A stretch of 64,000 nt of DNA, from contig CAWELM010000020.1 of NCBI GenBank assembly GCA_963809815.1, positions 1-64,000 on the forward strand, in the 5' to 3' direction. Positions 61,389-64,000 of this stretch are shown here, piece after piece. The position numbers and the translations under genes were made by a program. Position 1 is the first letter of the stretch. Each line of letters begins with the position of its first letter. Source of the DNA: CAVVJA01 sp963809815 (GTDB taxonomy: Bacteria > Actinomycetota > Actinomycetes > Mycobacteriales > Jatrophihabitantaceae). The notes below the pieces were generated by a model that was not told where the DNA came from, ran no database searches, and was given only the letters and a program-made list of their open reading frames with translations.

Positions 61389-61424
61389 CGACATCCGCCT
61401 CGGACAAATGCGGATACTGGTCGC

Positions 61425-62585
61425 GTGAGCTCAATTTCCCTCGGCATGCCGACTAGCCCGCCACCTGTTCTGTCCCCCCGCCGAGCCTCTCGGCAGATTC
61501 GCGTCGGCTCGGTCCTCGTCGGAGGCGGCGCGCCGGTATCGGTGCAGTCCATGACCACCACGCTGACCGCCGACATCGACGCTACGTTGCAACAGATTGC
61601 CGAGTTGACCACAGCTGGGTGCGACATCGTCCGCGTGGCGGTGCCCTCCCAGGACGACGCCGACGCGTTGCCGGCCATCGCGAGGAAGTCCCAGATCCCC
61701 GTCATCGCCGACATCCACTTCCAGCCCCGGTACGTGTTCGCGGCAATCGATGCCGGCTGTGCCGCGGTGCGGGTCAACCCGGGCAACATCAAGGCCTTCG
61801 ACGACAAGGTGGGGGAGATCGCCAAGGCGGCTACGGCCGCCGGCATTCCGATCCGAATCGGGGTAAACGCGGGATCACTCGACAAGCGGCTGCTCGCCAA
61901 GTACGGCAAGGCCACCCCGGAAGCGCTCGTCGAGTCGGCGCTGTGGGAGGCGTCGCTGTTCGAGGAGCACGACTACCGGGACATCAAGATCTCGGTAAAG
62001 CACAACGACCCGGTCGTCATGGTGCGGGCGTACGAGCAGCTCGCCGCTGCGTGCGACTACCCCCTGCATCTCGGCGTCACGGAGGCCGGGCCGGCGTTCC
62101 AGGGCACGATCAAGTCCGCGGTGGCATTCGGCGCCCTGCTGTCTCAAGGGATTGGCGACACGATCCGGGTGTCCCTGTCCGCGCCGCCCGTCGAGGAGGT
62201 CAAGGTCGGGCTGGCGATCCTCGAGTCGCTGAACCTGCGCCAACGCCGACTCGAGATCGTGTCCTGCCCATCGTGCGGTCGGGCCCAGGTCGACGTGTAC
62301 ACCTTGGCCGATCGGGTCACTGCCGGCCTCGAGGGGATGGAGGTGCCGCTGCGCGTCGCGGTGATGGGCTGCGTGGTCAACGGTCCCGGCGAAGCGCGCG
62401 AAGCCGACCTCGGCGTCGCCTCGGGCAACGGCAAGGGGCAGATCTTCGTCAAGGGCGAGGTCATCAAAACCGTGCCGGAGTCCCAGATCGTGGAGACGCT
62501 CATCGAGGAGGCGATGCGCCTCGCCGACGAGATGGTTGCCGCCGGAGCGGCTTCCGGGGAACCGACTGTCACCGTCGGCGGGTAG
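61425..62585 (+). CDS. ispG: 4-hydroxy-3-methylbut-2-en-1-yl diphosphate synthase
   Basis: 386 residues: RQIRVGSVLVGGGAPVSVQSMTTT, GCDIVRVAVPSQDDADAL, IADIHFQPRYVFAAIDAGCAAVRVNPGNI. The iron-sulphur ligands are in VSCPSCGRAQ and MGCVVNGPGEAREAD. It reduces MEcPP to HMBPP in the MEP pathway, working with the upstream dxr. It has a GTG start. Confidence 0.95.
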   Translation: MSSISLGMPTSPPPVLSPRRASRQIRVGSVLVGGGAPVSVQSMTTTLTADIDATLQQIAELTTAGCDIVRVAVPSQDDADALPAIARKSQIPVIADIHFQPRYVFAAIDAGCAAVRVNPGNIKAFDDKVGEIAKAATAAGIPIRIGVNAGSLDKRLLAKYGKATPEALVESALWEASLFEEHDYRDIKISVKHNDPVVMVRAYEQLAAACDYPLHLGVTEAGPAFQGTIKSAVAFGALLSQGIGDTIRVSLSAPPVEEVKVGLAILESLNLRQRRLEIVSCPSCGRAQVDVYTLADRVTAGLEGMEVPLRVAVMGCVVNGPGEAREADLGVASGNGKGQIFVKGEVIKTVPESQIVETLIEEAMRLADEMVAAGAASGEPTVTVGG

Positions 62586-62592
62586 CGGGCCG

Positions 62593-63729
62593 CTAGAGAA
62601 GTGCGCGGCGGCGCAGCGTGACCAGCGCGACCCACCCAGGCAGTGCAGGTCCCCACACCGACACGATCCGGGAGAGCAGCGCGGCTGCCGTCGCGATCGG
62701 CAGCGCCAGGCCCGTGGCGACCAGACCACCAATCAGCGCCGCCTCCACCGCTCCGGCTCCGCTCGGAGTCGGGATCAACGATCCAGCAGCTGACGCGGCG
62801 AGATAGACGGCGCACAGCGTGACGAGCGACCCGCGCCCGCCGACCGCAAGTACGCAGGCTGCGAACGCCAGCACGTGGGTGAGGGTAAGCAGCGCGGACG
62901 CCGCAACGCCCACCGCGACGCGTCCGGGTCGACGGCGAGCATGTGCCGCCAGTCCGGTGAGGCTGGCCCGAGCCGCCCGCAGGCCGTGGAGTACTCGCTG
63001 GGACCGACGGGCGGCGAGAGACGCGACGACGGCAACGGCGATCAAGACGGCCGCAGCAATGAGCAGGCCGGTCGCGTTCGGCATCGAAAGCTGACCGCTG
63101 CCGGACAGCGCCGCTAGCCCCGCCACGACGAGCATCGTCGCGAGCAGCTGGGCGGTTTGCGCCGCACCGACGGTCGCCAAAGCGTCCGGCGTGCTCGCAC
63201 CGGACTGCACCAGGTAGCGGGTCGCGATCGCCGGCGTGCTGAGCGCGGATGGGGTGATGACGCGCAGGCCGCCGACCGCCAGCTGGGCGAGGAGCGTCGG
63301 GGCGAGCCGCAGCCGCAAGGCGCTGAACCCCATCAGGTTGTAGGCCGCGGAGAGGATGGACAGCCCGAATACGCCTATCGCGATAGCGACCCAGGTCAGA
63401 TCGGTCCTGGCCAGGGCGGCGGCGAGGTCGGCGTCGCGTAGCTCTATTGCGAGGACGGCCGCGGTCGTCACGGCGGCCAAACCAGCGGCAACCGGAAGCA
63501 GCCAGGTCCACCGCCGGCGCGTCGTCCCTTCGACAGCGGCGGGGGAATGTCCGGCGGCGGTCGCATCGACCTGCGTCGGCGGGCGGCGCCGGTCGTCCAG
63601 GAGGAGTGTCGCGGCCACGGTTCGATGCTCGTCGCGGCACTCCGCCTTGTCTGTCGGGTTAACCCCTGATCTTGGGGTAGGGGTAGCCGCACGGATCTCG
63701 GGGTGGTCGAGCAGCAAGGCCGTAGTCAC
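62593..63729 (-). CDS. UPF0104 / lysylphosphatidylglycerol-synthase-like membrane protein
   Basis: 378 residues. A ~75-residue cytoplasmic N-terminus precedes about eight helices. The family box is AASAAGSLIPTPSGAGAVEAALIGGLVATG, typical of the AglD/MprF flippase-like domain (UPF0104). No synthase or kinase domain is attached. A lipid-flipping or glycolipid role is a guess. Convergent with ispG, with only seven bases between their stops. Confidence 0.8.
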   Translation of the reverse strand: MTTALLLDHPEIRAATPTPRSGVNPTDKAECRDEHRTVAATLLLDDRRRPPTQVDATAAGHSPAAVEGTTRRRWTWLLPVAAGLAAVTTAAVLAIELRDADLAAALARTDLTWVAIAIGVFGLSILSAAYNLMGFSALRLRLAPTLLAQLAVGGLRVITPSALSTPAIATRYLVQSGASTPDALATVGAAQTAQLLATMLVVAGLAALSGSGQLSMPNATGLLIAAAVLIAVAVVASLAARRSQRVLHGLRAARASLTGLAAHARRRPGRVAVGVAASALLTLTHVLAFAACVLAVGGRGSLVTLCAVYLAASAAGSLIPTPSGAGAVEAALIGGLVATGLALPIATAAALLSRIVSVWGPALPGWVALVTLRRRALL

Positions 63730-63825
63730 TGGTGCGCCCCCGTGTCCGTATGCCGCCCGCGCGGGTATCCATGTGTCGCGGTGTTTGGGGGCTAGGAGGG
63801 CACGGCCGCGAGCGCTGATACGCGC

Positions 63826-64000
63826 TCAGCCGCGCGGTGGTGCCGGCACGAGGGTGATCTCACCCACATCGGAGACGGACGCACAGCCGGCCAGACCGAG
63901 GGTGAGATCGAATTCCGCGAGCAGATTCCGGACGACGTCGCGCACGCCCTCGCTGCCGCCCAGCGCCAGGCCGTACACCCATGGACGGCCGATGAGCACG
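63826..64000 (-). CDS. FMN-dependent alpha-hydroxy-acid oxidase/dehydrogenase, C-terminal end (5' end outside window)
   Basis: The last 57 codons of a minus-strand gene entering from the right edge. The visible residues VLIGRPWVYGLALGGSEGVR and NLLAEFDLTLGLAGC are the C-terminal FMN-phosphate region of the LldD / glycolate oxidase / lactate 2-monooxygenase family. It ends VPAPPRG, then TGA at 63826-63828. Which substrate it oxidises cannot be judged from the tail. Confidence 0.85.
   Translation of the reverse strand, partial: VLIGRPWVYGLALGGSEGVRDVVRNLLAEFDLTLGLAGCASVSDVGEITLVPAPPRG

Noticed and set aside
62144..63640. 498-codon minus-strand frame overlapping ispG and the UPF0104 gene
   Set aside because: Shadow of two well-supported genes; Arg/Gly-rich composition and no motifs.

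Overview
The window is about 64 kb of high-GC DNA from an actinobacterium. Three things point to this: strong GC bias at third codon positions, frequent GTG and TTG starts with 4-base ATGA or GTGA gene overlaps, and a conserved actinobacterial gene order (rpsP-KH-rimM-trmD-rplS-lepB-rnhB-DUF2469-yraN-comM-dprA-xerC-M23-rpsB-tsf-pyrH-frr-cdsA-rlmN, then dxr-M50 protease-ispG). Pairs such as thrS with a HIT hydrolase, ald with an AsnC regulator, and the small DUF2631 protein near dxr recall Mycobacterium and its relatives. I cannot assign a genus.

Layout. 1-8.7 kb: envelope and transport genes (MFS exporter fragment, P-loop kinase, ion channel, aquaporin, YihY/BrkB protein, a coupled lipid kinase and PAP2 phosphatase, SulP permease). 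8.8-10.9 kb: transketolase, followed by a gap carrying a cluster of 43-bp palindromic elements. 11.7-20.3 kb: two tandem PLDc_N membrane proteins, a HAD hydrolase, an ABC transporter with a secreted RseB/LolA-like partner, a secreted lipase-like hydrolase, an acyl-CoA synthetase, a CapA-like lipoprotein and a DUF2237 protein. 20.4-28.5 kb: thrS-HIT, a secreted subtilase with a frame-broken C-terminal tail, an amidohydrolase and a short-form proS.

29.1-41.1 kb is the conserved translation, secretion, DNA uptake and recombination block, ending with a degenerate M23 (LytM) protein. Its spacers are unusual. Hairpin repeats lie beside rnhB and DUF2469, a 59-bp duplication lies before dprA, and 16-18 bp minisatellites lie on both sides of xerC. 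41.1-45.1 kb holds a 51-aa small protein and a large LuxR-family ATPase regulator, placed before rpsB. 45.4-51.6 kb is rpsB-tsf-pyrH-frr-cdsA, a PNPOx-like protein and rlmN. 51.6-58.4 kb is an amino-acid catabolism insert: ald with its AsnC regulator, then a second AsnC regulator coupled to a class III aminotransferase, an APC permease and a divergent saccharopine-dehydrogenase-like enzyme. 58.4-64 kb is DUF2631, dxr, the M50 site-2 protease, ispG, a UPF0104 membrane protein, and the 3' end of an FMN-dependent alpha-hydroxy-acid oxidase running off the right edge.

The most novel signal is non-coding. One short palindrome family has 13-base arms and a spacer of exactly 17 bases. It has five recognisable copies in two distant gaps and decayed half copies in a third. 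A second, unrelated hairpin family sits near it. I saw no CRISPR array, tRNA, rRNA, transposase or prophage.
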